Assembly (NCBI GenBank): GCA_022575985.1
Contig: JAKSXM010000014.1
Location: 16,678,001 to 16,742,000, forward strand
Source: Anagrus nilaparvatae
Taxonomy: Eukaryota > Arthropoda > Insecta > Hymenoptera > Mymaridae
Length of the DNA stretch: 64,000 bases
Direction: 5' to 3'
The translations under genes and the position numbers were made by a program. Positions 12,565 through 24,231 of this stretch are shown here, piece by piece. Within the stretch, counting starts at the first letter, position 1, and the number at the start of each line of letters is the position of its first letter. The notes beneath the pieces were generated by a model. That model was not told where the DNA came from. It worked only from the letters and a program-made list of their open reading frames with translations, and ran no database searches.

Positions 12565-13540
12565 TATAAAATCTAAGTTAAGTAAATTTTAATATTAAAT
12601 AAAAATATTCGATTTTTGAGCTAACAATTGTTTCCTTTATTTTTTCAATAAATTGTCCAAGTTTCGAACACTTTCAGTCTTCCTGGATGTAAAAAAAGTA
12701 AACTTTTATTGTAGGTTTCAATAACGGTTGACTTTAAAATAATTTTAAGTTATAAAATTAAACTGTACGAAAACATCAAAAATATTGATGGTAAAATAGG
12801 AGATTTTTGGCCTTACGATAGAACAAATGATAAAATGTGAAGAATACTTGTTTTTATATGAATTTACTAAAAGTACATCTAAGATTTTCCAGAAACGTGA
12901 GAAAACTTTAATCTAGCTTCTTAGAGACAGGCATTTTGGATTTTTTTTTCAAATTTTCACAATTTTCGTACACATAATTTAAGACGCTAAAGATAAGTTT
13001 TTTTACATGCTAATACCAAATATTCTGTTTTAGACCCGAATAAGTAGCTCCAATACCACTTTCCTGATGTTTCGACCCATTTTTTGCATTTTTTCAATAT
13101 ATTAAATAGAAATTTTACCCGCTTTTTTTTAAAGTGTGTTTTTCAGATTTCAAGTTACAAATTTTTGAATCATAAGCTAAAAAAAATAGAATAATAATAG
13201 AATTAATACTATTCCTATATGTACATTTAGAAATTATTAAAAAAAATTTCAAAAGTGGCCTCTAAGTAGCTGCAAAACTGTTTCATCTAAGGTGTATTTT
13301 CAGTAAAAACACACCAAAATAAGTATTTTTCATATGTATCATTCGTGTTACCGTAAGGCGAAAGATCACCTATTATATACTCGGGCCTTTGACTCGGATA
13401 ATGGGACGCACATGTAAAGATTCTTAATTTTGAAAAAGTTCGTCAACTATAAATAATTGAATTTTGTTTAAATTTGTGTAAAATGGGTATTTATATGTGT
13501 GTGGATTTATTACAGTGTATCTATATTCTATATCTATATA
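12565..13540. other. AT-rich DNA, nothing recognised
   Basis: No gene or clear repeat. Text around 12780-13380 includes paired phrases such as CCTTACGATAGAACAAATGA and ACCGTAAGGCGAAAGATCACC, but no inverted ends were found. Confidence 0.4.
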
Positions 13541-14007
13541 CTGCCGTACAGGAGTAAAAAGGCAATATCTCACTTTTAACTCATTTCGAGATATTTAAAG
13601 AAACGCGCTTCGGTTAATTTTGAAAGGTTTATATACAATTTAAAAAAAATTTATATGTTTCTAAGGTAATTAAGACATGCTCTTTTCATTGGTGAAAAAA
13701 TTTTTCCAAAATTTCCACTCCTTATATGAAAAACAAGAGATATGCAAAAATAGCAGCACCAAATCAGCTTATAATACAGGAAAGAAAAGCAATATTTCGA
13801 GATATGCATTTATTTCATGTATTTTTTTTTTATTCCATGTTAAATTTTATCAAATACATAGATATGCAGTGCTAACTTTTTTGTTATCAGTGATATCAAA
13901 ATAATTTTTGCACCACTGGATAGATTTTTTTTTCACGATTATGCACATATAAAAATCTCATTTTTCATAAAATCTCGAGATATTGCCTTTTTACTCCTGT
14001 ACGGCAG
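13541..14007. mobile_element. 467-base MITE with 31-base TIRs
   Basis: Perfect inverted ends CTGCCGTACAGGAGTAAAAA...GGCAATATCTC at 13541 and their complement ending at 14007, flanked by TATA on both sides (TA target). The plus-strand frame at 13677-13904 lies wholly inside and is not supported as a gene. Confidence 0.88.
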
Positions 14008-14198
14008 TATATCTATACGTAAATAATTAAATGAGATTTGATATAATACCAATTTTAATTGAATATATTATAAAATATTTTAACCTTAACTTTATAGATT
14101 TTAATCTCTTACAGGTTTTAATCTCTCTAAAAATAAAGTACTGTCTAAAATTACACCCAAGAATTAAATTAATTATAAATAAAATAAATAAAAATAAA

Positions 14199-14202
<4 letters not shown>

Positions 14203-14251
<49 letters not shown>

Positions 14252-14252
14252 G
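14203..14252 (+). repeat. (AAT)n microsatellite
   Basis: About sixteen AAT triplets directly upstream of the R1-like LINE. It may be older target sequence or the tail of an adjoining copy. It creates a false poly-Asn frame. Confidence 0.9.
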
Positions 14253-14935
14253 AGAAAAATGCCCGATGGACGCGCAGACTGATCTCAGACCTGCAGGCAT
14301 GGATGGGACGATAGCATGGGGAGGTGGATTTCTACCTTACCCAGTTCTTAACTGGACACGGGTATTTCCGTGTCATGTTGAAGCATTGGCATAAGGTGGC
14401 AACAAAGGAGTGCTTGCACTGTCCGGGCGTGGATGATACAGCAGATTCGAAGAATGTGTGCGCTACGCGGAGGGGCGCCCGCCCTTCCCGATTTGGAGGC
14501 CGGAGACGGTGGTCCCGGAAATGCTACGGAGTTCCGAAAACTGGAACAAAGTAGCAGAGTACGTAAGGACCACCTTGTTGGAGAAGAAGGAGGAGGGCTT
14601 TCTATCGTAGAGAGCTCTCCTGTCCCTAGGCAGGGGGGAAGGCAGCGGCCAGCTGTCTAGGCTGCGCGTCCCAAACTGAAGTTATACCTGAAAAGGGAGT
14701 TCCGGTTTGGGACAAACAAGCGCGGGGGGTTTAAAGTGTGTTTATCCAGTAAGAATCTGGGGCGTAGCCGGCGACTGCGTTCGCCGGTGGTCTCCCAGTT
14801 GTACACTTTGTACAACTGGCCGGTCATGGAAATTTGCGGGTCTTTAAGGCCCGCAAACACTCCATGGCTGATGCAAGATTCACATATTTCCCTTAAAAAA
14901 AAAAAAAATAATAATAATAATAATAATAATAACAA
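14253..14935 (+). mobile_element. 5'-truncated R1-like non-LTR retrotransposon (3' end)
   Basis: Markedly G+C-rich against its surroundings. The first frame (14324 on) gives QFLTGHGYFRVMLKHWHK and ECLHCPGVDDTADS, the C-terminal zinc-knuckle region of R1/I-group polyproteins. After a frameshift near 14440 the third frame gives FEECVRYAEGRPPFPIW and later VVPEMLRSSENWNKVAEY, ending EEGFLS and a stop at about 14610. An untranslated tail of about 290 bases follows, with three strong hairpins, then poly(A) and an (AAT)n run to 14935. Only the last ~120 codons remain; it is a dead fragment. Confidence 0.9.
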
Positions 14936-16567
14936 TAGTAATAAATTTTTATATAATTATATAATTCTTTATTCATTAAATTGAACTGATTCTAATAAAA
15001 AATTTTTTTACAGTGAAAAAAGGGAATTTATATCTTTGAAAAAATGCCGTAATTTAGTTACAGAGAATAATTACATGAATTAAAAAAATTAAGATTTAGA
15101 AAAGATAAAAAAATTTTAAATTATTTTATGAAATTATTTGTCGAACAGGAAATTATTTAATTTAGAAAACCCACGTAAAAATCCGAGTCAAAATCTGCTT
15201 AATCTTTGTCAAGTAATTATTAAATAAATTTTAGCATTAAAATTCTAGCAATACTAAAATAAATACTCTAAATTACTGGAAAAATTTTCATGGGCGTTAG
15301 GTACAAATAAACTACAAAACAACAAATAAAGACGCTTAGATGTCTTATTTAACATTTATTTTTAAATTTAGAAAAAAAAAATATTTACCCACGCTTACTA
15401 TAATCAGAATTATGCAAATTTATTTTTGATTTTCTAAAATTGTTTAATTTAATAGAACAGAATTAACATAATTAATCCTTTGTATGAAATAATTTTTAAG
15501 GAATCTTAATGTAAGGAAGTAATTATACATAATGACTTAGGTAACTCCCTTTCTGCTATTTAATGCTACAAATAGAATGATAGAGACTAAAAATTTAATA
15601 AATGAAATTACTTAAAAAGAAAAATAAATATGTATTTTATTAAGACATCAAAATTTACATTAAAACAGTAATAATAATAAAGAAAGGAAAAAATTAAGAG
15701 AAAAGGTATATAAGTACTATAGGGGTCGGGAATGGTCATTAAGAGACTCCTTTTTGGCGTATCAGTCTTTTTTTTCTTCTCTCTTTTCTGAATAACGTTT
15801 ACGCATATAGTATATATTTTTCGGAACCAACTCTTCTTTTTTAAACATTAAGCTGTTACGGACGCGTAATTTTCTTTCTAGATTTTCAAGCCTTCCTTTT
15901 AAAAGGAATTAATATATATATATAGAATTTTTTTTTTGTTCTACGTCGTTAAGTTCAGTTAATTTTGTTTACCCTAGCGCTAACTGAACCTTAGTAAGAC
16001 ACATCATTTTCCATAAGAGGTTCCGCTTGTCTTTTCTAATACTCTTTTTGCTAATGTCTTTAGTAAATTTTATTTTTACTGACACAATCCTTGCCAACTC
16101 ATTTATTATATTAAAGTTAAGCTTTATTTTTTTTTCCTTCTTTTGACTATTTTAATAGATTTAATTAGCTACTTTTCTTTTTTCTTTTCTTTTTTTTTAA
16201 ACTCCTTAAAATGTACATGGTTAATTACGTACTTACTCTTTTTATATTTTAAAGTACCAAAGAAATATGCTACTCAAAAATAATGGGATCGTGTAACAAC
16301 CCCTAGAATATGCAAAAATTTATTTGAAATTTGAATTTTTTTTAATTTTGGTTCCTTATTCACTTATCTTCTACCATTGATTGGTACAAATAAATGAAAA
16401 AATGCTGGAACTTTTCCAAAAAATATATAAGACTTTTTTAGTTAGATTCAATAAAAGAGGGTAAAGACTGAAAGGGAAGAAAACTAAAGTTCCTTAGTAA
16501 TTTTAATAGAAAAAATTCCAATAAAAAGTATGAATAAAATTTACATAATAGGAATGAATTTAATTAC
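14936..16567. other. Downstream intron or 3' flank of the receptor gene
   Basis: Follows the FN3-like exon in transcript order. A+T-rich with pyrimidine-rich tracts at about 15760-15800 and 16130-16200. No transmembrane-coding exon could be recognised. Confidence 0.4.
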
Positions 16568-16885
16568 CTGTACGTTTTTCAGCATCACGATACGTAACTT
16601 CACTGAGATTAACTGGTTGACTTCTACCTTTTTCGTTAACGGCATAAACAGCCACGTGAAAACCAAATCCAGAATCTTTAAGATTATCTAACTTGAATAC
16701 TGGCTCTTCTAAATTTGTTATATTTTCAAATGGTCGATTACCCATCGGTGAATCAAGATTTCCATTATAGACCTCAAGTACAAACTTTTGTGGTAAGCCG
16801 CCATCATAACCAGCTACACACTTAACCTCGACACTGCTTTCAGTTTGATTAGCCAAAGTACAATTTTGGACGGATGATGGCTTAC
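16568..16885 (-). CDS. Sidestep-like receptor, exon E (fibronectin III-like domain)
   Basis: A 318-base exon, acceptor ATTTTCAG, donor GTAATT. The translation opens GKPSSVQNCTLANQTESSVE, followed by VKCVAGYDGGLPQKFVLEVY and, near the end, VAVYAVNEKGRSQPV and TYRDAEKRT. The paired Cys residues, GYDGGLPQ and the NEKGRS turn match the membrane-proximal FN3-like domain of Side proteins. The exon ends in phase 1. The next exon should encode the transmembrane helix; I did not find a convincing one between 1 and 16567, so it is either beyond the window or too short to see. The intron between D and E is only about 1.8 kb, against 5-13 kb for the others. Confidence 0.93.
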
Positions 16886-17522
16886 CTGAAAATTATATAT
16901 CTTCCATTTCATATTTTGTCAAAAATGGTTAATTTTTTTATTAAATAATAAGTTTTTAGCCTTTTATAGAAAAATAATTTAAAAGCCAAAGTCGCATTAT
17001 TTTTTATAAATTCCATTAAGTAGTTATTTTCCACTTAAACTTTTTTTTTATTGTTTCAAAACTTATTCTTCAATTTTATTGCATCTACCTTTCATACTTT
17101 TTTTATACTTTCTGTACTTCTGCAAAAAGTTTCATACAGAACGCAAATCACGGTGCGCACCCGTTTTGTGTATTTCGTTTCTTTTCTTTAGCGCCAATAG
17201 GAAATTTTTTTTAAAGCAATATTCCAATATATAGATCGTTTTATACATCAGCTATACGCAGAAAAAAAAAGATATCAATAACGACAGCCTCAAAAATAAT
17301 TTCATTCTATTGGAGCTTAGAGCTTTGGAATCGTTATGAAAAGAATCATACTTTTTCATTTCTATCTTTTTTTTCCATATCGACATTTAAATAAAAAAGA
17401 AAAAAAGTATATATATGCTTGTACATAAAAAGTAACATGGAATTCTTTTGCAGATTCTTTAGCAATAGGGTAGAAAAATCCTAAACATTTGCTTAAAATT
17501 TTATTTTATGAAAATCTGGTAA

Positions 17523-17547
17523 CAATAATAATAATAATAATAATAAT
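17523..17547 (+). repeat. (AAT)n microsatellite
   Basis: About eight triplets, within the 1.8-kb intron between exons D and E. Confidence 0.85.
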
Positions 17548-17648
17548 GTGTACGTATTATTTGAATGATAAAAAAAAATTATATATAAATATTTTAAAAA
17601 TAATTTATCAAAGGACGATATATTTTATTGTTGTTTCTTTTACATCTT

Positions 17649-17732
17649 AAAAATCGACTTTTCCAGAGCAAAGATGTTTATTTGGGAACAATATTTATAA
17701 TAAACATCTTTGCTCTGGAAAACTCGATTTTT
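17649..17732. ncRNA. 33-bp near-perfect hairpin, possible pre-miRNA or tiny foldback
   Basis: The left stem AAAAATCGACTTTTCCAGAG continues CAAAGATGTTTAT to 17681; the right stem 17700-17732 is its complement with one mismatch; the loop is 18 bases. It lies in the intron between exons D and E. Stem and loop size fit an animal pre-miRNA, but so nearly perfect a stem would also suit a recent short palindrome. No second copy was noticed in the window. Confidence 0.35.
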
Positions 17733-18296
17733 CATTTTTCAAATTTATTTTATTTCATATATTTAACAAAAATTTAAAACCCTATTTTTATCATCAGTCA
17801 ATTTAGCTTTAGAAAATATAGGAAAAAATAGAGATTTTCAAGAATTTCAAGTAAATTTTTTTTTCTCTGAAAAATGATTTAAAGGTATACAAAAAAAAAT
17901 TTTTACTTTCACAACCAGAATTCCAGTAATGGCAACTGGATTTTTTTCCTAGTACGGACATTTTTCATTTTTTTATGCCATTTTATTGTAATCTATTAAC
18001 AATACTAGCTAGAAGAGAATTAAAATAATTTTTTGGCATTTACACAGTAAAATATCTTGCTAAATTCGAATTCGAGATTATTTTTTAAAAATTTGACCCC
18101 AGGATGACTTATTTACCCAATTTTAGTTCTAATCATGCAAATCTAATTATTTCTTATTCTTTTCCCTTAGTGAGCTCAAAATTGATCTACAGGCTTGTTT
18201 TTCATTATGTCATAAGTAGAAATAATCTCCTGGTGATGAAAACATGGCTTAGAAAGTTATACATATTTTACTGGCTTTATTCAAATTTTCATAAAT

Positions 18297-18382
18297 TTTA
18301 AAATTCCCAACAACTCACGAGACCAAATAAAAATCTGACAAAAAATTTTAATTTTACGAGAAATTTTACACAGGGGTACCAA
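18297..18382 (+). repeat. Dispersed repeat with AAATCTGACAAAAAATTT core, copy 1
   Basis: AAATTCCCAACAACTCACGA, AAAAATCTGACAAAAAATTTT and AGAAATTTTACAC in order. The same order appears at 28178-28258 and, more diverged, at 39340-39415. Function unknown. Confidence 0.5.
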
Positions 18383-18716
18383 TTTAAGTGTCTTTTGAAG
18401 GGTTAGTATAAAAATGGAGAAATTAATTTAACTTTTTTTTAATAACAAAAATGTTCTGCGAGCTTTATCATTTAAGTTATTTATTTAATACTGCAAGTTT
18501 TAGTTATAAATTTTTAAGTTGATTGATTAAACCAAAATATCAATGTATTTGAAACCTAATTTTCCTACCGAGCTAAAACAGTTATTTTATCTCGTTTTAT
18601 AAAGTTGAATTTTGGATATTTTTGGTTTTAAAGGGAAGAACAAGTTTTGAAATGATACTTTATTAGTTAAGTAAATTTTTAATTCTTAATTATTAATAAA
18701 AAAAACGAAATTTTAC

Positions 18717-19016
18717 CAGCAACAATCAGTTGAAACCTGCATGGTTCAATCTGTAAGCCAACAAAATTTTTTGCTGAACAGGATAACGTTCCATAGTCCA
18801 TTTCTTTTTCTGGTGTATATGTTAATATGCTTGCACCTTTTAGAGTATCAATTGTGTAATTATTTGGCGAGATATCAACAGTTTCTCCACTATTATTAAA
18901 TTTCCAACGAAAGCTGCTGACTGATGGATCAGAATCGACCTCACAAATAATTTTAACGGGCTCTTTTTTCGATGCACCAACAATTATCGTCCGATCTTTC
19001 TTGCATACAGGAGCAT
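18717..19016 (-). CDS. Sidestep-like receptor, exon D (complete Ig domain)
   Basis: A 300-base exon, acceptor TTTTTTAG, donor GTAAAA. It encodes a whole Ig domain starting YAPVCKKDRTIIVGASKKEP. The first Ig cysteine is in VKIICEVD, the core Trp in SFRWKFNNSGE, and the second cysteine in YGTLSCSAKNFVG. An extra Cys pair, in APVC and EPCRF, frames the domain. The opening YAPVC and the WKFNNSGE motif are family hallmarks. It ends LIVA plus a base G that joins GT of exon E to form Gly. There is no frame break across 100 codons, so it appears functional. Confidence 0.93.
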
Positions 19017-19065
19017 CTAAAAAATATTTAATCAATCAATGGAACTATGTTTTATTAAGTTAATT

Positions 19066-19368
19066 TTATTATGTGTAAAAAAAGTATTGCTCAAATGGAC
19101 TTAGAATAGTACGATTTTGGGACTTAAAATAATCCTGGTTTAGAGAGTTAAAATATTTTAAATTTAGGGACTTAAAATAAGTTCGATAAAGTGTTCTAAA
19201 TTATGATTAATGAAGATTTTAGAAGCTCAAATTGATATGAATGCCAATCATTATCCTAGAATACTATTTATTTGATACAATTACAAAATATTAGCGGTGA
19301 TTTAAAGTATAAATTTAAACATGTTCCATGTTTATTGTTTGTGAGTTAACAAACCCGTTGAAAGTTTT
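19066..19368 (-). repeat. Dispersed minisatellite repeat, copy 2
   Basis: Inverted relative to copy 1: GGGACTTAAAATAATCCTGG-type units, then AACATGTTCCATG and GTTAACAAACCCGTTGAAAG, the counterpart of the CCGGTTTGTGTAAAC start. It lies just inside the 13.2-kb intron. Confidence 0.5.
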
Positions 19369-19369
19369 T

Positions 19370-20815
19370 TTCCCAGATTTTATTAAATCTTGTAAATAAA
19401 AGTAATACGTAAAGAATTTTATGTGCTATGCAAATTATAAAACCTGTTTTCATTTATTTAGAAAAATATATTTATGATATGAAATCAGTATAATTTTATT
19501 TTCATTTTTTCTTTTAAAAATTCAAAAATATTAATAAAATATCGAAAAAATATCATTAAAATATCGAAATGTGCTAAAAATGTAAACTTATTCAGAAAAC
19601 AAAATTTAAAGTCCGTAACAGAAACGAAATATAAAATAATGAAAAAATAGCTAGAAAATGAGATTTTTGTAAGTCCGGTTATATTTTTCCTTTGGAAATA
19701 AAATTGCATGCAGAATGGTTAATTTCGTCAACAGCCTCGGATAGGGATACATAATACAGATTAAACAAATACTACTAGTACTTGAGAAATGGTAATCCAA
19801 ATTATTTATGAATTTTTTTAATGCTGAATAACACAATTATATAGAAAATTATAATTTTTTTTATTTTTCATAATCTATTTTCACTCATGTACATTGCATA
19901 TTTATAATAGTTATAGGTGCTGTTGCGAAGAAATTTCGTCATGCGTGCTCTAGCGAATCGTACAGGGAAATAAGCTACATTTAAAAATAAAAGAAATAAA
20001 TAAATAAAAAAAAGGTTACGGATTCAAAAAATTTTATGGAAATGAGATGACGCTTTTTGTTTATATCAAATTTTACAAAATTAAATTTAAAAGTTAATTT
20101 TTCCAGGATGAGGAATTACGTATGTATATTTTTTTTCTTTGTTTATTTTTTTTAACATATATTTTTTTTAACTGGTTTACTTATATTATTATTATTTTTT
20201 TTAATTCATTTTTAACGTTATATGCATATATAACTTATTTTTAATTTGAAATGAAAAAACAAAGTTAAATATAGAGCGAAGCTCTACCTTACAGGATTCA
20301 AAAATCTAACACCTTCTGGACACTTATCTCAAAAATGATTAATCAGGTAACCTTCTTTTTTTTAAACCTGAGTTATGAAAGGTTTAGTTTTTGGGCCCAA
20401 CTCGGTATTTCTAGAGGCATGTTCATTCCGGTATTTTTTGCCTCGCACTGGTGAAAAGAAAGTAAATTGCAGTCTTACCCCAAATAAAAAAAATTTTTAT
20501 TAATTGATAGTTTATTTTTGTCACTTCTTTTTAAAATAAAGTGTTTGAAAAAAAGTAAAATTGAGTTTTAAATATTAATAAGCCTCTTTCCATGCGAAGC
20601 GCGATTGTTTAGTTACATCACAGGGTTTAAGTCTAGAAGCTAATCTAATAGATATTCACGTCTTATTTACACATTGAATTGATATTTAACTTAATGTAAT
20701 CAAAGCTTTCAAGACTCCAAAATTAAACAATTACTTAAACTTTTTTCTAATATGGCCAGCTTCGCTCTACCTGTCATTGGTGGTATCTCGTAATAACAAT
20801 AACAATAATTATTTA
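19370..20815. other. Intronic DNA, nothing firmly recognised
   Basis: A+T-rich. Two GCTTCGCTCTACC-type words (AGAGCGAAGCTCTACC near 20273 and AGCTTCGCTCTACCTG near 20759) bound about 500 bases and may mark an undefined element. Confidence 0.35.
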
Positions 20816-22381
20816 GGACCCCGCACAAAAGGATAGGAAATGGCCGTTCGGTCAAATTGGCTGAATTTTGGATATGTTATAGATTTCATCATTCTGAACA
20901 AAAGTCTCAATGGGCACAAAGCTCAAAAGTCCCAACTTTGGCTGCTACGGAGCTTGAAAGCTCCAAAGCTCCATCATAACAAAATTCCCTAAAAACCTTT
21001 TTTCTTTTATTTTTAAAGTTTATTTGTATATTTTTGAGGTCGCTGAGTTCGAATCTGATGTCAGATTGACAAGATTGTCAATTGACAGCTGTCAATTAGC
21101 TGTCAAAGGTGTAAATCACCATGTAAAACTTTATAGATTAGCTGGTATTTATGTGTTTGAGGTCATCGATTTCGAATTTGATTTCAAATTAACATTATTG
21201 ATAGTTGGCAGCTGTCAATTAACTTTTAAATAGCCAAAAAAAAATAATAATATAACAATAGATTTTAAAAAGATCTTATGATTCTAATGTCACTTATTAT
21301 GAATTTGTCATCGAATTGACAATGTTAACATTTGACAGCTGTCAATTAGCAACCAAATGCTAAAAAAAAAACTTTACATTTTAAAGGGAATAAATGTTTT
21401 TGAGGTTACTGATTATAACTTAGATAACAATTTGAAAAAAGTTGACAGTTGACAGTTGACAACTGTCAGTTACCTTTTAAATAATAAAAAGCGATTAATC
21501 AGCCATGCATTATTTCTTGTAAGTTAAAAACCTTTATACAATACCATACGTTTCTTATTAGTTATTTTAACTTTTATTTGACAAGTTCCAACTGTCGAAT
21601 TCTTTTACACAGGGATCAGTATCCGTCACGTCCACGTCGTTGGTCCTGGGTAAAGCTAAAAACAGATTTTTATGACTAAAAAAGTTATTTGTCTTTCATG
21701 GGCTATTTAAATTGACAGCGGACAACTGTCAACTTTGCCTAGTATGATATAATATTTAACAAATAGTGACTTCAGAAACATAAAATCTTTTTAAAATCTA
21801 TTGTTATATTATTTTTGTTTTGGCTACTTGAAAGTTAATTGACAGCTGCCAACTATCAATAATCTTAATTTGACATCAGATTTGAAATCAGCGATCTCAA
21901 AAACATAAATCTCGGCTAAAGTTAAAGTTAAAGTTAAAAATAAAGTTTTCTAAGATATTTTAGAGTTTTGACAGCTAATTGACAGCTGTCAATTAATAAT
22001 CTTGTCAATCTGATATCAAATTAAAAATCGGTGACCTCAAACACATAAATACCAGCTAATCTATAAAGTTTTACATGGTGATTTACACCTTTGACAGCTA
22101 ATTGACAGCTGTCAATTGACAATCTTGTCAATCTGACATCAGATTCGAACTCAGCGACCTCAAAAATATACAAATAAACTTTAAAAATAAAAGAAAAAAG
22201 GTTTTTAGGGAATTTTGTTATGATGGAGCTTTGGAGCTTTCAAGCTCCGTAGCAGCCAAAGTTGGGACTTTTGAGCTTTGTGCCCATTGAGACTTTTGTT
22301 CAGAATGATGAAATCTATAACACATCCAAAATTCAGCCAATTTGACCGAAAGGCCATTTCCTATCCTTTTGTGCGGGGTCC
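20816..22381. mobile_element. 1.57-kb foldback element
   Basis: Ends GGACCCCGCACAAAAGGATA and its complement. The arms pair over roughly 430-480 bases (20816-21290 with 21755-22381) and contain AAAGTCTCAATGGGCACAAA and GCTTGAAAGCTCCAAAGCTCC. Between and within the arms the palindromic word GACAGCTGTCAATTAGC recurs about eight times in both senses. The same short frame (SEQKSQWAQSSK...LAATELESSKAP) is readable in both arms. No transposase is encoded. A single-arm copy lies at 32807-33107. Confidence 0.9.
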
Positions 22382-22399
22382 AACTTGTAAATGTTGGTT

Positions 22400-22735
22400 T
22401 CAAAAATTTTTCGTATTAAAAAATAAAAAAAAAAAAAATTATTTCTATTTAAATTTAGAGGTAGTGCATTTTTTTATATGGAAGTACTAGTTTTAGAAAT
22501 ATCGGTTTTATTTTTTTATTAAAATTTTCTATTAAAGTTATTTTTTTTATTACAGTAATTTCACTTCGGATGTAATGACTCATTTTTTACATGGAAGTTT
22601 GAAAGAACAATAAAAAAAATTTTTTTTTTTAGTTTTTTTATGTTATTATACTTTATTAGATGAAATTGAACGTTAAGAATATTTTGTTATTGCTTAAGAA
22701 ATCGTAGTGTCAATAATTTGGTACTGTTTTTTAAA
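22400..22735 (+). mobile_element. Diverged GGTTCCTC family fragment
   Basis: GGAAGTACTAGTTTTAGAAAT, GGATGTAATGACTCATTTTT and the terminal phrase AAGAAATCGTAGTGTCAATAATTTGGTACTG correspond to the right half of the family. Confidence 0.5.
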
Positions 22736-22739
22736 ATAA

Positions 22740-24231
22740 TTTGCGAGTACCAAATAATCTCAATAATAAATTAGGAAAACAGTAATAAATTATTGATTTC
22801 TAAATCTCGAAATTGAACAATTTTTGAATTGGATTTAAAAATAAAAATATTTTTTATGTACCCACTTCAGGTAAAATAAAATTGTAAATGTAATTAAAAA
22901 AAATGCAAAGAAATAAGAATTTGTTATCTTAAGAATAAAAATGTATATAATCGTAATCTAAAGTCTATAATCACTATGTAATCTCTTTATTAAGAAAAGA
23001 TGTTCTTGGAATTGAGAATCTCAATTTTAATGGAATCCTTATGCGTACTTTAGATTTGTGGTTTAGTTTAAAGATGAAATAGTTCTTTATGAAACTTTCC
23101 TTAAGCTTCTTAGTTTCTTTTAAGTATACATATTCTATAATAATAATAATAATAGTTCAGGATATATTTCTTTTTATTAAAACTATTTTTATGTAGGTTA
23201 ACTTAAATTAAATTTATTTTATATTTTGACATTTAGACAAATACAAACAATTGGAAAAGATGACAAACGCAATTGTGATGATAACTTGAATTGCTATATT
23301 TTTTTCAAAATACGAGTTTAGATTTTTGTCATACGATGACTTTTATTGGTCGTTGAAAAATCGCTTTGTTTTATTACAATATTTGCAAGAGCAACAGTCA
23401 AGAGTTTGACTATATTCAGAAGAAAAAAAAAATAAAAATAATATAAATGGAAATACTTGTCCTATATGCTTCGATTTTTTGTAATTTTTCCTTGTTTTTT
23501 ATTCATGTACAGTTATACCAGGTTATACGCATATGAATAAATTCTTGACATTCGCATAGTATCGAGCATAAATGTATACGGATTGATCTATGTAATTTCA
23601 CTATACAACAAATTTTTTTATGATTTTATTTTGTTCATTAATGTATATTTTTGTATCTGTCAAGAGTTTTGGATCTTAGTCATTTCCCTGAAAAGTTTCT
23701 TCATGATGCAAAAAAAATAACATCTTTTAGATGAAAACAATCTAAAGTACTTGAAACTGATACTTGAATCTTAGCACCAATAATGTTAAATGAATCTAGA
23801 AATATTATATGCAATAGAATGATCGACTAAATTTTTTTGGACACTTAAAATACTAATAGGATTTTAAATTCTTTATCAACTTTTTATAAATTTTTTAATG
23901 GACAGTTTCGAGTCATTAATGCTATATCACTTAAAATGAGTAAACAATTTGCACAAAATACAAAATTTTCAAAAATTTTTTAGCCAAATTTCAGTTTAAG
24001 TCCAAGTTTTACGGAATGACTGAGCATAATTCTGAAATCAATCAGTTATTCAGGCTGCATGTGATTATAGTGACCTCTAAAATATATGTTTATTGGCGTT
24101 GCATTATTGTGGTTATGGAGGCATTAATGCTAAATTTACTTTATTTTTTATTATTTTTTTTTTTGAGATGCATTCAATGCACATTGGAATAATTATTCCA
24201 GATAAAGTAAGTGCATTGTATGTGTATGATT
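22740..24231. other. Intronic AT-rich DNA, nothing recognised
   Basis: No coding or repeat signal beyond a short (AAT)n at about 23138-23152. Confidence 0.5.

Noticed and set aside
14031..14282. 83-codon frame with a poly-Asn tract
   Set aside because: The Asn run is the (AAT)n microsatellite and the rest is AT-rich background.
14657..14935. Minus-strand frame with a poly-Leu start
   Set aside because: It is the reverse of the LINE tail, with the Leu run being the (AAT)n and poly(A) tail.
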